Counted from the first letter of the stretch, positions 19,691-29,500 are shown. The stretch is DNA of 64,000 nucleotides from Isochrysis galbana (GCA_018136815.1 CM030943.1:3203885-3267884); one strand, 5' to 3'. Notes: generated by a model not told the origin, from the sequence alone. Numbers and translations: made by a program.

Positions 19691-20450
19691 GTAGCTCAGC
19701 TGACGCCTCCAAGAATTTTTTTATGCCGTGCAAGTAGCGATGATTTTGTAAAGATTTTTAGCAACTGCCAGTTGGCAGGATAGCAAGACAAGACAAGACA
19801 CAAAAATAGCCGGCCGTCTAGTGCCGTAGGAGGAAGATGAGAACTAGACCACTAGGAGCTGGAGCACGCCGCTCGCCCCTATCATCCCTGCCCCTGGGTA
19901 GCGCACGAGGGGAGTGTCCGCAAGGCAGGTTGGGAGGGAAGAGATGCAGAACGGGCTTGACTTCAGCGGGGTCATGTGCGAGGCAAATGTCCGTCTTAGT
20001 ACCTTCGTCCCATCCCCGCTCTCCGTGCCCACCTCCCCCCCCCACGTCACGGACAAAACTTGGGTGGCAGCAATCGACGGGCACGCGATCGCTCGACATG
20101 CGCACAGGCCGCGACAGCCGAGACCTCCTCACACGCGCTCAGGGAGTGCAAGATGCAACATTTCGGTCTGTACATTCACATCAAGGGAATAGGACAGTTG
20201 TGATCATATGTGCGACGTTCGCGTTGCTGTACCACGAGGGGGGCGTTTGCGCGCATGTGCTTTGCCGACGACGCGGCCACTGAGCGGACTCATCAGCGCG
20301 TCGCGAGGACACTGGTGGGCGGCGTGGAGAGGGGCATACCTGTCAGTCACGGCAACCCACACCGGCCGAGAGGGCTCCCAGTCGACCGTCGCGCCGCCGC
20401 AGTCCGCAGACCAACCTTTGACGCTGTCCAGGATCGGGCTCACGTCGCCG

Positions 20451-21443
20451 CTAAAAGGTGACCGTGCCGGGCCGCTCCGTACGGCGCGATCCCCGCCCGC
20501 CATGCGCGCCACCCTTGCCCCCCTTGGGCCCCCGTCCGCCCGCGGCGCCGCGTCCCCCGCCGCGCCCCCCCGCCGCGCGCCCGCGTCCCTTGGACGCGCA
20601 GGCACGGCCCGCCGCCCCTCGACCGTCGCCGCCATCCTCGAGCCGCGCGCCGAAGCGGCACTTTTTGAACTTGGCGCACGGCTCGCACCGCGTCTTTGTG
20701 CCGTGCCACCCGCGCTCAGCGAGCGCCGCTTGCTTGGCGGCTGCGAAGACAAACTCGTTGCCGCAGTCGCGGCAGACCAGCCGCATATCCCTGAAGACGC
20801 TGCCGTCGGCAGCGGTGAACGTGGTCGGCTTGCGCTGCCCAAAGATGTCGTCGAGGCTGGCGCCACTGTCGTGCGCACGCCTGGCGCGCTTTGCCGACCG
20901 CGCCGGCGCCGTTTGCGCTGGCTCCTCTGTCGGGCGGATCAGCGGGAGCGCGCCCGCAAACAGGTCCTCATCGCCCCCCTCCGGCTCCCCCGGCGCGTCC
21001 GGCCGCTTCCTCCTCTCCCCCTCCTTGACAAACTCGTCCGGCTGGCGCTCCCCCTCCGCACATCCCTTGGCTGCTTGCCTCCTCCGCCTCCGTCGCTCCG
21101 CCTTGCTGATGTGAGCGCGCGGACGCAGCGTCGCGGCCGTCTGCTGCGGCTGAGACTCGTCTGCGCCCTCTCCCTCCTCTGGCGCAGCCACGGCTCGAGA
21201 AGAGCGCGAGGAGAGCGGAGCGATTGGGTGCGGTGTGTATCCTGAGAGTCTCGATCTCGGCTCTGCGGCTCGGCCTGAAAGGATCTGAGCGCGGAGAGCG
21301 GCGGCAGCGGCCCTCGCGGCTTGGCCCCTAGGTGGGGCTTCTTCTGCCTCTGCCTCTGCCTCTGCCTCAGCAGCTGCCTGGCGAGCGAGGAAGTGGTGGG
21401 CCCTGCCTGCGGCTGCGACGGCGCGCCCGTCGAAGGAGCTCAT
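20451..21443 (-). CDS. Zinc-ribbon protein with C-terminal RGG region (330 aa)
   Basis: The ATG is at 21443-21441 (MSSFDGRAVAAAGRAHHFLA). An Ala/Glu-rich and basic N-terminal half (KAERRRRRRQAAKG, probable nuclear localisation) is followed by a compact zinc ribbon near residues 220-265: VCRDCGNEFVF, then KTRCEPCAKFKK. These two CxxC pairs and FVF resemble the short 'zf_Tbcl'-type zinc-binding domain. The C-terminus is Gly/Arg-rich (GRGRAAGGRGGGRGAAGGRG), typical of nucleic-acid binding. Downstream, 20330-20455 reads SPILDSVKGWSADCGGATVD in another phase, so the annotated stop may be a splice or assembly artefact and the protein may be longer. Confidence 0.7.
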   Translation of the reverse strand: MSSFDGRAVAAAGRAHHFLARQAAAEAEAEAEAEEAPPRGQAARAAAAALRAQILSGRAAEPRSRLSGYTPHPIAPLSSRSSRAVAAPEEGEGADESQPQQTAATLRPRAHISKAERRRRRRQAAKGCAEGERQPDEFVKEGERRKRPDAPGEPEGGDEDLFAGALPLIRPTEEPAQTAPARSAKRARRAHDSGASLDDIFGQRKPTTFTAADGSVFRDMRLVCRDCGNEFVFAAAKQAALAERGWHGTKTRCEPCAKFKKCRFGARLEDGGDGRGAAGRACASKGRGRAAGGRGGGRGAAGGRGPKGGKGGAHGGRGSRRTERPGTVTF

Positions 21444-21449
21444 TGCTGG

Positions 21450-21650
21450 CGGGGAAGGGTGGACGGGGGCGGGGGGGTTCGGGGGGGGGGGGGGGGAGAG
21501 GGCGGAGAGCAGAGAGAGAGGGAAAGGGAGAGGGGGGGGGCCGCGCGGAGGGGGGGGAGGGGCCAAAACAAAATGGGGGGGGGGGCAAAAAGAAAAAAGG
21601 GGGGGAGGGGGGGCAGAGAGGGGAGAGGGGAGGGTTTGGCTTTGGCCCCA
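21450..21650 (-). repeat. Poly-C/CT-rich tract upstream of the zinc-ribbon gene
   Basis: On the coding (minus) strand this is almost pure C and CT; on the plus strand it is G and GA runs. It lies directly before the start codon, as in several other genes of this window. Confidence 0.8.
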
Positions 21651-21654
21651 TACC

Positions 21655-21733
21655 GGGGGGGGCAATGATGGATAGCAACCCTCGATGGAAAATTTCTTTC
21701 CATCGAGGGTTGCTATCCATCATTGCCCCCCCC
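21655..21733. repeat. Perfect inverted repeat, 37-nt arms, 5-nt loop
   Basis: Left arm 21655-21691 (GGGGGGGGCAATGATGGATA ... GATGGAAA) and right arm 21697-21733 are exact complements around ATTTC. It would form a very stable hairpin or cruciform about 210 bp upstream of the zinc-ribbon start codon. Confidence 0.97.
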
Positions 21734-22029
21734 CCCCCCCCCTCTTACGTAGAGGCATGAGCTTCGTAGAACGGCCCGCTTCTTGAAGTGGTTCGCAACG
21801 TTCTCAATGGCTCCCACGGCCAAGCCCAAGCCCAAGCCCAAGCCTCCCTCGCCTTTAGAGATGCCTAAAATCAAAGATCAAAGGGCACTTACTACACTGT
21901 ACATTGTGCAGGCGCGCGACAAGGCCAAGGCCTACGATCTTTGAGAGCGAGAGCGAGAGCGAGCTCGCCGCGCATCATTTGAAGCATGCCATCTAGTGTG
22001 CTCTTATTGTCAACATGCAACATGTGGCA

Positions 22030-22115
22030 TGTGGGGGAGGCCGCGCGCGCTGCTTCGGCCTGGGTCGTGAGATAGATTAAATTAAATTATTAATGTTATA
22101 TCCTAGCCAACCATA
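22030..22115 (+). repeat. Dispersed repeat shared with 27975-28075
   Basis: Contains GGGGGAGGCCGCGCGCGCTG, CTTCGGCC, GTCGTGAGATAGATTAAA and ATTAATGTTATATCCTAGCC in the same order as at 27975-28075. The first part also occurs at 57195-57230. The rest of 21734-22239 shows a short CCCAAG repeat (about 21819-21842) and no gene. Confidence 0.75.
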
Positions 22116-22239
22116 GATTTATTTCTCATAAATATATCATTAAATTATGTTACGAATGGTCCAGAATGGTGCCCCCAGCGCCCTTTCAAACATGGCACCG
22201 ACCCTAGAAATCAGGCTCTAGGCGCGCACAATATGGACT

Positions 22240-23383
22240 GCCTGCTGTTGTATCCAGGCTTTTTAGCCTGGATAGTTCTACGAGCTCCACGGTTAGACTG
22301 GGGTTCCCCAGTCTTCTACAGTCAAGCTCGCCTTGCCTGGCCTGATCGCCCTATTTGCCTTGGCGGTTTGAGACGCCCAGCCGGCTTCCTTGTTGTTCCT
22401 GGTCCTGGCAATTTCGGTCCCGTGTTTCCTGATTGCTCTGTAGGTTTCCTGCCCGGCAAACATCGCCGGGATGTCTCCATTGGCGTGTCTGGGCGTGAAT
22501 CTTTTGAAAAACTGTTTCGTAACGAGCTCCTCCGCTCTTATGATATTTTCCGCTAGTGACGGGGCTGGTGTGAACGTGCGTCTTTTGTCTACCTACTACC
22601 TTACGATTGAGTTCAGCTATGACCTCCGGCCGGGCTGCTCCGGGCATCTCCACCATCTGGGCCTTCCTAGCGTCCGCTACCGCGTCTATTTCCGTTTGAA
22701 CGTAAGATCGCCGTCTGCGAATCTCCACCGCTTTAGCGAGGAGAATCGAGGATATCTTCCTCTTGGTCTCCGTCCATATCGAGAGCTTGTCCCTATAGTC
22801 CTCCTTCGGGAGGGCCGGATATTGCCGCCTGGTTGGCTCCGGCGGGCGATCCCTGGAACGGGGATCCTCCGGAGAGCCGAGAGAAAGAGGAGACGCCGGC
22901 ATCCATGTGGTGCGCGACGAGGGATCGTAATCGACGGCCCCCGCGTCGTCCCCAAGTCCGGGGCGACCACGGCGTGAGCGCGGAAAGGCGCAGCTCCCTG
23001 GGAACCTTCATCTTCATTGACTCCGGAAGCCGACCCTTTCGGGTCGGGAACCAGATCAGAAACGAGAACGGGTGCAACTTCGAGACGCACCATGGGGAGT
23101 CCTTGTTGAGGCGGCAGGGCGCCAGTGGCAGGAGGCAGGGTCAAAGACTGGCCCTGCTGGTCTGCAGGGAACAGGACTCTGCCTGTTCCCTTCTTCTGGT
23201 GGTGTTGGGGAGGCGAGGGCGGGAGGATCATGTCGACGTCGCTGTCTGTGAGGGGGGCAGCCTGCGAGCGCTTCGGCTCCGGCGGCTTGGGGCGGCCCCG
23301 GTGGGGCGTCGTGGCGGCAGGGGGCTGGGAGGTGGGAGCGGTCGGCGCGCGCTCCATCGCTGAAACTATAACAATAGTTTTTC
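22240..23383 (-). mobile_element. Chimera: LINE 5' module fused to a piece of the methyltransferase retroelement
   Basis: On the minus strand it starts AAACTATTGTTATAGTTTC and MERAPTAPTSQPPAATTPHR (ATG 23363 downwards). After about 260 nt, at GLPMV, the frame continues RLEVAPVLVSDLVPDPKGSA, which matches the Pol-like ORF of the element at 32489-38837 (36030-36290). After RDRPPEPT it diverges again into a basic helical peptide (PKEDYRDKLSIWTETKRKIS, AVEIRRRRSYVQTEIDAVAD). Two strong hairpins end the unit. Frameshifts interrupt the frame. Confidence 0.7.
22251..22314. repeat. Two adjacent perfect hairpins
   Basis: TATCCAGGCT-TTTT-AGCCTGGATA at 22251-22274 and AGACTGGGG-TT-CCCCAGTCT at 22295-22314. 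They lie near the 3' end of the minus-strand chimera. Confidence 0.95.
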
Positions 23384-23399
23384 GAGAATGAGAGCTTCT

Positions 23400-23830
23400 T
23401 AGGTCCGGGGTAGACACGGGAGACTACAACGAATGGACTCAAAAAGGTTGAGTCCACAGAACCACACAAACTAAGCCAAACGGGGCGAAAACTAACCACA
23501 CCTGGACGGACGGCCAGGCGTCGGCACCAGGGCAATTCAGCCACGCGCAGACACGCGACAGAGGGGTCGGCACAACGAGGGCAGACCTCGCTGGGGAGCT
23601 ACAACCGATGGACGAAGAGAAGACAAAAGACGGTCATGGAACATTTGATAACATCGAGAGAAAGTAAGAGAAGAGGCGGTACACCAATCGACGAGACCTT
23701 GAGGCTTAAAATAACCCACAGGTTAGAAGTAAAAGTTTGTCATCGTATGGAATACGACAGCGGCTGCTGGCGTTTTGGTGTTGATCCAGATATACTGGGT
23801 GGCAAACCAAGCATCATAGTCACAAATGCC
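23400..23830. other. Unassigned interval between two LINE-derived units
   Basis: Fragmentary frames only (for example DTGDYNEWTQKG on the plus strand from 23412) without a recognisable domain. Confidence 0.4.
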
Positions 23831-23859
23831 ACCCTTGCAGCTACGCCAATCGCCGCAGC

Positions 23860-24426
23860 CGGCCGCGTGCACCGCACCGAAATCGGCCACGCCCCCGGAT
23901 GGGGATGGGGATAATTGAACGCTTTTGGTCTTGAAGTGAGGCTAGCTGTGTCTGTGCTGGCGCCTGTGCCTTGGGTCCAGCCGCTCCAGCGTACGATTTC
24001 TGAGTGTTGTTCTTTGAAGAGTTGGAGGCCGAAAAGGCCCCCATGATTGATTGTTGTGTGAAGTGCCCGCCCACGAGGGGTGCACTGGTGGTTGGAGTTG
24101 CCACCATGGGGGTGGCAGCAAAGCTGCCACCCACCATGTGGAGTCCTTGTTGGGCTGGCAGGCCAATGGAGGCAGGCGGTAGAGCCAGGGGCTGGCTCTG
24201 CTGGTCTGCAGGGAACAGGGCTCTCCCAGTTCCCTGCTTCTGTGCCTGGTGGGGAGGGGAGGGAGGGAGGATCATGTCGACGTCGCTGTCGGTCAGGGGG
24301 GCGGCCTATGAGCGCTTCGGCTCCGGCGGCTTGGGGCGGCCCCTGTGGGGCGTCGTGACGGCGGGGGGCTGGGGATCAGGAGCGGTCGGCGCGCGCTCCA
24401 TCGCTCGAACTATAACAATAGTTTTT
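23860..24426 (-). mobile_element. Family-A 5' module, inverted relative to its 3' end
   Basis: On the minus strand it starts AAACTATTGTTATAGTTCGA near 24426, then MERAPT-type coding with STTSAPLVGGHFTQQSIMGA. The body drifts from the full element after NNTQKSYAGAAG. On the other side of the 5' end, in plus orientation, 24427-24470 is the 3' terminus seen in the family-B element. Confidence 0.7.
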
Positions 24427-24470
24427 GACGCCGCGACCCATAAAAATTTGTTCAAATCTTAAATTTTATT
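24427..24470 (+). repeat. LINE-type 3' terminus
   Basis: CGCCGCGACCCATAAAAATT followed by an AAATCTTAAATTTTA tail matches the 3' end of the complete element at 13785-13824. The interval 24471-25150 beyond it has no supported gene. Confidence 0.7.
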
Positions 24471-25151
24471 GTCCAGGTCCCACAAGTTGGGGGAACGCGT
24501 GGCGCACTCGGCAGCCACAAATTCGAAGGAAAGATTTTCTTCGAATTCGTCGAGTCCATTCGATGCGTTGTGTTGCGCTGGTGTCATATGTAGATTGCGG
24601 TATTGCGGGGGTACCACGTTGGAACTTATAGCGTCGCATGACATCTTGTGAGCTAGCATCCCTAGCCACATCCACCGGACGAGCCATGCGCCAACGACCG
24701 CGTAACAACCACCCCCCCATCGCGGGGGAGGGGCTCCGTTGCCGCCGAAGCTAAGGTTATTCTAACGCAACCATACAACTCTCTGGTGACGCCTGGTGTC
24801 GTCTGATCTCGCGTGTGTTCCCCTCCTCGCTCGTCACATGTCTAAGACCATGCCATACTCCCAAAAGGAAAGTAGTTCTAGTCCTCGTCTGTGGCTCTCT
24901 CCTCTCTCTCTCTCTCGGTCGCTCCTAGGTCTCTCCTGGCTGCTGCCCCCACCACGACGGCTGCCCCAACGACGATATGATCCTCTTCCTAAAGAAGTAC
25001 TCCTCCAACAGAGAGAGAGAGACTCGAGAGACAGAGACTCTCTCCCCGCCCCCCGCCCTCTCCTCTGGGTCCCAGCCCCGCGCCCCCCCCCCCACTCTCT
25101 CCCCTCCTTCTTCCCTCCTCCCCCCCCCCCTCCCCTTATCTTCCTCCCTCC

Positions 25152-25260
<109 letters not shown>

Positions 25261-25350
25261 CCCCCCCACGTTCGTTACATCTCTCGCTCTCCCCCTCCGC
25301 AACCAGATCCCCCTCTCGTTGGCCCCCGAGGGAGCGCCACTGCTGCCGAG

Positions 25351-26589
25351 ATGGCAGAGGTGCAGGATGCCGTCAACAAGCTGCTCAAGGCGACGAGCGG
25401 GGAAGAGAGGGCGACGGCGGCCGGTGAAATAAGAGTCCTCGCACTAAACGCCGACAACCAGGTGGCGATCGCCAAGGCGGGCGCCATCGCGCCGCTTGTC
25501 AAGCTGCTCGGCGATGGAACGGCCGAGGAGCGCACGGAAGCGGCGGGCGCGCTGTCGAACCTGGCGGCCAACGACGACAGCCAGGTGAAGATCGCCAAGA
25601 CGGGCGCCATCGCGCCGCTCGTCAAGCTGCTCGGCGATGGAACGGCCGAAGGGCGCACGAGGGCGGCGGGCGCGCTGTCGAACCTGGCGGCCAACGCGGA
25701 CAACCAGGTGGCGATCGCCGAGGCGGGCGCCATCACGCCGCTCGTCAAGCTGCTCGGCGATGGAACGGCCGAGGGGCGCACGAGGGCGGCGGGCGCGCTG
25801 TGGAACCTGGCAATCAACGCCGACAATAAGGTGGCCATCCCCGAGGCGGGCGCCATCGCGCCGCTCGTCAAGCTGCTCGGCGATGGAACGGCCGAGGGGC
25901 GCACGAATGCGGCGGGCGCGCTGTGGATTCTGGCGGTCAACGCCGACAACAAGGTGGCGATCGCCAAGTCGGACGCCATCACGCCGCTCGTCAAGCTGCT
26001 CGGCGATGGAACGGCCGAGGGGCGCACGGAAGCGGCGGGCGCGCTGCGGAACCTGGCGGTCAACGCCGACAACAAGGTGGCGATCGCCAAGGCGGGCGCC
26101 ATCGCGCCGCTCGTCAAACTGCTCGGCGATGGTACGGCCGAGGGGCGCACACAGGCGGCGGGCGCGCTGTCAAACCTGGCGGCCAACGGCGACAGCAAGG
26201 TGGCGATCGCCAAGGCGGGCGCCATCGCGCCGCTTGTCGCCTTGCTCGTGGGAGGCAATGACCAGGGGCGCACAACAGCGGCGAGCGCGCTTAAAGTACT
26301 CGGAGTTCAGAGGGAACCTGCTGAGTTGGCGTTGTTCCCTCAGCTGGCTCAGCTTTTGGACGAACTCAATCTAGGTGATAAATTCGGCGATGCGGTTGGT
26401 TGGTGTATCGAAAACGGCGCAGACAGCCTTGGCGATTTGCAGGAGTCGAAATTTGCCTCTGATCTGGGCGACCACCTGCGCCTCCCACATATCAAACACC
26501 ACAAGTTTGTGCGCGCACTACTCCATCTCGACGCGTCACATGCCGAGCCAACGGCGAGATCTGCCCCGGAGGACAAGTTCCAAGCATAA
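25351..26589 (+). CDS. Armadillo-repeat plus SAM-like domain protein (412 aa)
   Basis: The ATG at 25351 starts [20 protein letters not shown]. Seven near-identical 41-residue ARM repeats follow (core [19 protein letters not shown], then [20 protein letters not shown]) plus partial units at both ends. They should form a right-handed superhelix for protein binding. The end ([20 protein letters not shown], then [12 protein letters not shown] and [17 protein letters not shown]) has the spacing of a SAM domain. The frame stops at TAA 26587-26589. The very next codon is ATG in the same frame, opening an ADP-ribosyltransferase-like ORF. The pair is probably one gene split by a stop, or expressed by readthrough or reinitiation. 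The CT tract upstream is a likely promoter or 5' UTR feature. Confidence 0.8.
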
Positions 26590-27411
26590 ATGCTGATTTT
26601 GGGCCACGCGTCGGAGGCGGCTATGGGCCTGAATGCCGCTCTGGGGAACGATCCCAAGGAGCTGCCGTCCCTTCTGGAGCTCGACGAGCAGGCCATCGTT
26701 GAGGAGTTCGAGTCTCACGGCACCGAGGCCGACAAAGCCAACCTCCGCTACATTTTGCACGGCACAGCATGCGAGGAGCCGCTTCCCGACCACGTCCGCG
26801 ATCAACTCAAGAGTGGCAAGTATCACGGCGGTGCGCTTGCGCCCCACGAGTTTGATGAGGGACACCGGGGAATGAAGTTTGAGGACTTTGTGGAGCACCC
26901 CAATTGCGTCCAGGCAAAGCTGCGTCGGCCGCATGTGCTGTCTTTGCGCATGTACACCTCGTCTTCTTACCCAGACTTCAACACGCCCCTCCGCGAGCGC
27001 CAGAAGCCGCACCCGTTCAAGATGTCCGTCTACTGGCTCTCGGAGGCGATCAAACTTTTGCGCTCTATTGGAGCCCATATGGGCCAAGACTTCCATTCGG
27101 AAGTGAGCTTGTGGCGTGGCATGCGCGACATGAGCGTCTTGGAGGAATTTCGCCGACACGGTGGGACCGAGCTGGCGCCCATGTCGACCTCGCGTGACAA
27201 GACGGTCGCGTTCAAGTACGGCGCGTCGAAGGCCCCGCTCGTCTTCCACTACAAAGCGCGCGCGCTTGCACAGGGTGTCTCGATCAGCTTCCTGTCGGTG
27301 TACCCCAAGGAACGCGAGTACCTCTACCCTCCTCTCACATACCTCGCGCCCAACTCGGATACGAAAGAGGGCAGCTATCGCATCCTCGCGGTCGTACCGC
27401 AGATGCCGTGA
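26590..27411 (+). CDS. ADP-ribosyltransferase-like domain, in frame with the upstream ARM-SAM ORF
   Basis: The 273-residue frame starts MLILGHASEAAMGLNAALGN. It has the order expected of R-S-E type mono-ADP-ribosyltransferases: a conserved Arg in VSLWRGMRDMSVLEEF, an S-T-S motif in LAPMSTSRDKTVAFKYG, and a late acidic motif in YPKEREYLYPPLTYL. Such enzymes transfer ADP-ribose from NAD to protein side chains. The likely glutamates (KEREY) are present, but I cannot be certain which residue is catalytic. No intron or promoter separates it from the ARM-SAM ORF, so it would act as the effector of a protein whose ARM and SAM parts select partners. Confidence 0.65.
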   Translation: MLILGHASEAAMGLNAALGNDPKELPSLLELDEQAIVEEFESHGTEADKANLRYILHGTACEEPLPDHVRDQLKSGKYHGGALAPHEFDEGHRGMKFEDFVEHPNCVQAKLRRPHVLSLRMYTSSSYPDFNTPLRERQKPHPFKMSVYWLSEAIKLLRSIGAHMGQDFHSEVSLWRGMRDMSVLEEFRRHGGTELAPMSTSRDKTVAFKYGASKAPLVFHYKARALAQGVSISFLSVYPKEREYLYPPLTYLAPNSDTKEGSYRILAVVPQMP

Positions 27412-27723
27412 GGACGAGGGCAACACTTGCGTCCCGGGAATGACGCCATTGGTAGTTGATGTGAAAATGAAGCGCCCGGAGGAGCGGTGCGCAAGCTCAC
27501 GCAGGCAACTGATGCCCACATGATGCCCCTTAAGCGCTGCTTGCACGAAGCATTCGTGAGAATGTGCATCGCTTGTCGCGGCGGTCCTGTTGCCGCTCGT
27601 TGCAAAGCTAAGAGATACAAAGGGCCAAGCAAGCTTATGGCCCGGCCACTCACTCTTGCTCGAAGCACATTTTTCACCTCCACCTCCCGTGCGTCCTGGT
27701 GTCCAAGGGAGGCTTCCCGAGAG
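27412..27723. other. 3' flank of the ART-like ORF
   Basis: No gene seen. GCCCGGCCACTCACT-type motifs recur at 27643, 27726 and 27857. Confidence 0.45.
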
Positions 27724-27805
27724 TAGCCCGGCCACTCACTATTATGGGGGTGCGGAGGGCACCCGCTACAATGGGTGAATAAAGGGCTAAATACGCTCCC
27801 TTTGG
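27724..27805 (-). repeat. ~75-bp MITE-like repeat, copies at 40563 and 60678
   Basis: In minus orientation it reads TATTTAGCCC ... GGTGCCCTCCGCACCCCCAT, then AGTGAGTG and CCGGGCTA. Ends TAGCCC/GGGCTA are inverted. The two other copies are on the plus strand. Confidence 0.7.
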
Positions 27806-27974
27806 ATTCCGGTTGGATGGATCAGCAAAATGATAACGAATTTTGTGCCTTCGATTGCCCGGTCACTCACTATGGGGTGGCAGATTGCTTGTGCTATTCC
27901 TAACCACCCTCCCTGTCCTTCCACATCCTCTTTCACTTCTCCCCGCTTCCTTCCTTGTTCCTTGGAGAACCGGG

Positions 27975-28180
27975 GTGGGGGAGGCCGCGCGCGCTGCTTC
28001 GGCCGGGGTCGTGAGATAGATTAAATTTAAATTAAATTATTAATGTTAATGTTATATCCTAGCCAACCCCACTATAGCTGATTGCACACAACTTTTCAGT
28101 CCCGGAATCCCGCCATGCCTGACGAGCCAGGTGTCCGAGTGGTACCGAGGGGAGGGGGCACTGCCCCCTCCCCTCGATAT
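27975..28180 (-). repeat. Copy of the GGCTAGGATATAACATTAA 3' module
   Basis: Matches 13930-14085 and 19590-19690, here without the LINE 5' module, and continues into the GGCCGCGCGCGCTGCTTCGG segment shared with 22030-22115. Confidence 0.75.
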
Positions 28181-28617
28181 TTGTCCTCCCCCCAGGGCAT
28201 GCACCGACCCTGCGCACCCAAGCACACACCCTCTCCTCGAGGCCACGGTGGGGGAAAACCCCTTTCGGGTAAAAACGACGCAAGGGGGGGGGGGGGGCAC
28301 TCGTGAAACTAGGGGCTCAGAACCCAGAAGCGCTAAACTCTCTCGCCGAAGCGAGTGGCAGCGGCTCGTCGCCAGTGTTGGGGCATCAACTTGTCAGCTT
28401 ACATCAGTTGAGGGAGCGGATCACCGATATCAGCTTATATCAGCTTACAGACCTCTATCAGCTATTATCAGCCCCAAGGCCAAGGCTCTAAAGCAAGACA
28501 TTATCAGCTTATATTGGCTTTCTCTTTCTCATTCACACCAACATATTTACTCAAGCTCGGACTCGGGATCCTCGGGAACCATGTCCAACTCCCACGGTCC
28601 ACGGTAACACAGCAGAC

Positions 28618-28735
28618 TTCCAAAGAGGGTGCAACCTCAGGTTTGGTTGTATTTTCGACAAGTGCCCCCCATGTGCACGGTATAAGTTCTACTTGAAGGA
28701 CCCCCTTATTAAAGTACAAACGTGCAGGTTTCAGA
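28618..28735 (+). repeat. ~110-bp repeat, further copies at 30388 and 30617
   Basis: Landmarks are CAAAGAGGGTGCAACCTCAG, GCCCCCCATGTG, ACGGTATAAGTTCTACTT and a GTGCAGGTTT-like end. Confidence 0.8.
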
Positions 28736-28830
28736 GCAGCACCACTTTTGATGACACCCCCGCGGTGAAGTCAGTTTTTTGTATCGGTATGTAGTAAGCA
28801 TTCCAGATGTCACCGGTAACATATCAGATG

Positions 28831-29340
28831 GAGATGCCTAAAGACTTCTTGTTTGAACTTTATAAAAAATGCAACGATGCCATTGCCGCCAAAGAGTGGA
28901 CACTGGCAATTAGAATTGCGAGTAATTTAAGCTCATTGTCAGCTGATATGTACACAATTGCGAACACGCCAGTCGATAAACTCCACGTAGTTCTGCAATT
29001 GAATTCGGCAAAACAAATGCTAGAATTTTCCACTACACAACTGAAACAACAGGTCACACTCAATGCGACTGAACGACCGCGGGTAGCACATCCCCAAGAG
29101 GAGATGCCTAATAAGTTCTTGTTTGAACTTTATAAACAATGCAATGATGCCATTGCCGCCAAAGAGTGGACACTGGCAATTAGAATTGCGAGTGAGTAAT
29201 TTAAGCTCATTGTCAGCTGATATGTACACAATTGCGAACACGCCAGACGATAAACTCCACGTAGTTCTGCAATTGAATTCGGCAAAACAAATGCTAGAAT
29301 TCGCCACTGAAAAACTGCGAAAACAAGTCACAAGCATACA
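28831..29340 (+). pseudogene. Tandemly duplicated small coding unit, second copy frameshifted
   Basis: A unit encoding EMPKDFLFELYKKCNDAIAA, KEWTLAIRIAS and DKLHVVLQLNSAKQMLEF starts at 28831 and is repeated from 29101 (period 270 bp). The first unit is open from an upstream ATG at 28807 (MSPVTYQM). In the second, a 4-nt duplication (GAGTGAGT) near 29192 creates a stop. The segment is AT-rich and helical with no family recognised; it may be a tetratricopeptide-like or viral-derived fragment. Confidence 0.5.
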
Positions 29341-29344
29341 GAGC

Positions 29345-29500
29345 CTTTGTCGCATCCGCGATCGACCTTTTTGTTTTAGAAGTTGTCTGCGTTTCTATGT
29401 CCCCTCCTTGCTTGCAGGCTAGTCACTAGTCACCGTCGCAGGATCCTACATTCGTCCATTCGCCCTTGTTGCCCTCGCCTCCTTTGTCGCCTCCCTTGCC
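29345..29500 (+). repeat. ~150-bp repeat, second copy at 62722-62868
   Basis: TTTGTCGCATCCGCGATCGA ... GTCGCAGGATCCTACATTCG ... CCTCGCCTCCTTTGTCGCC is shared with high identity. The copy at 62.8 kb is followed immediately by a LINE 5' end. 29501-30330 is pyrimidine-rich with a possible short frame (MSAPSSRSPSPKPVLPPSS at 30050) of uncertain meaning. Confidence 0.8.

Noticed and set aside
25275..26273. 332-aa minus-strand ORF with Ser/Ala/Pro repeats
   Set aside because: Antisense shadow of the 123-bp ARM repeats.
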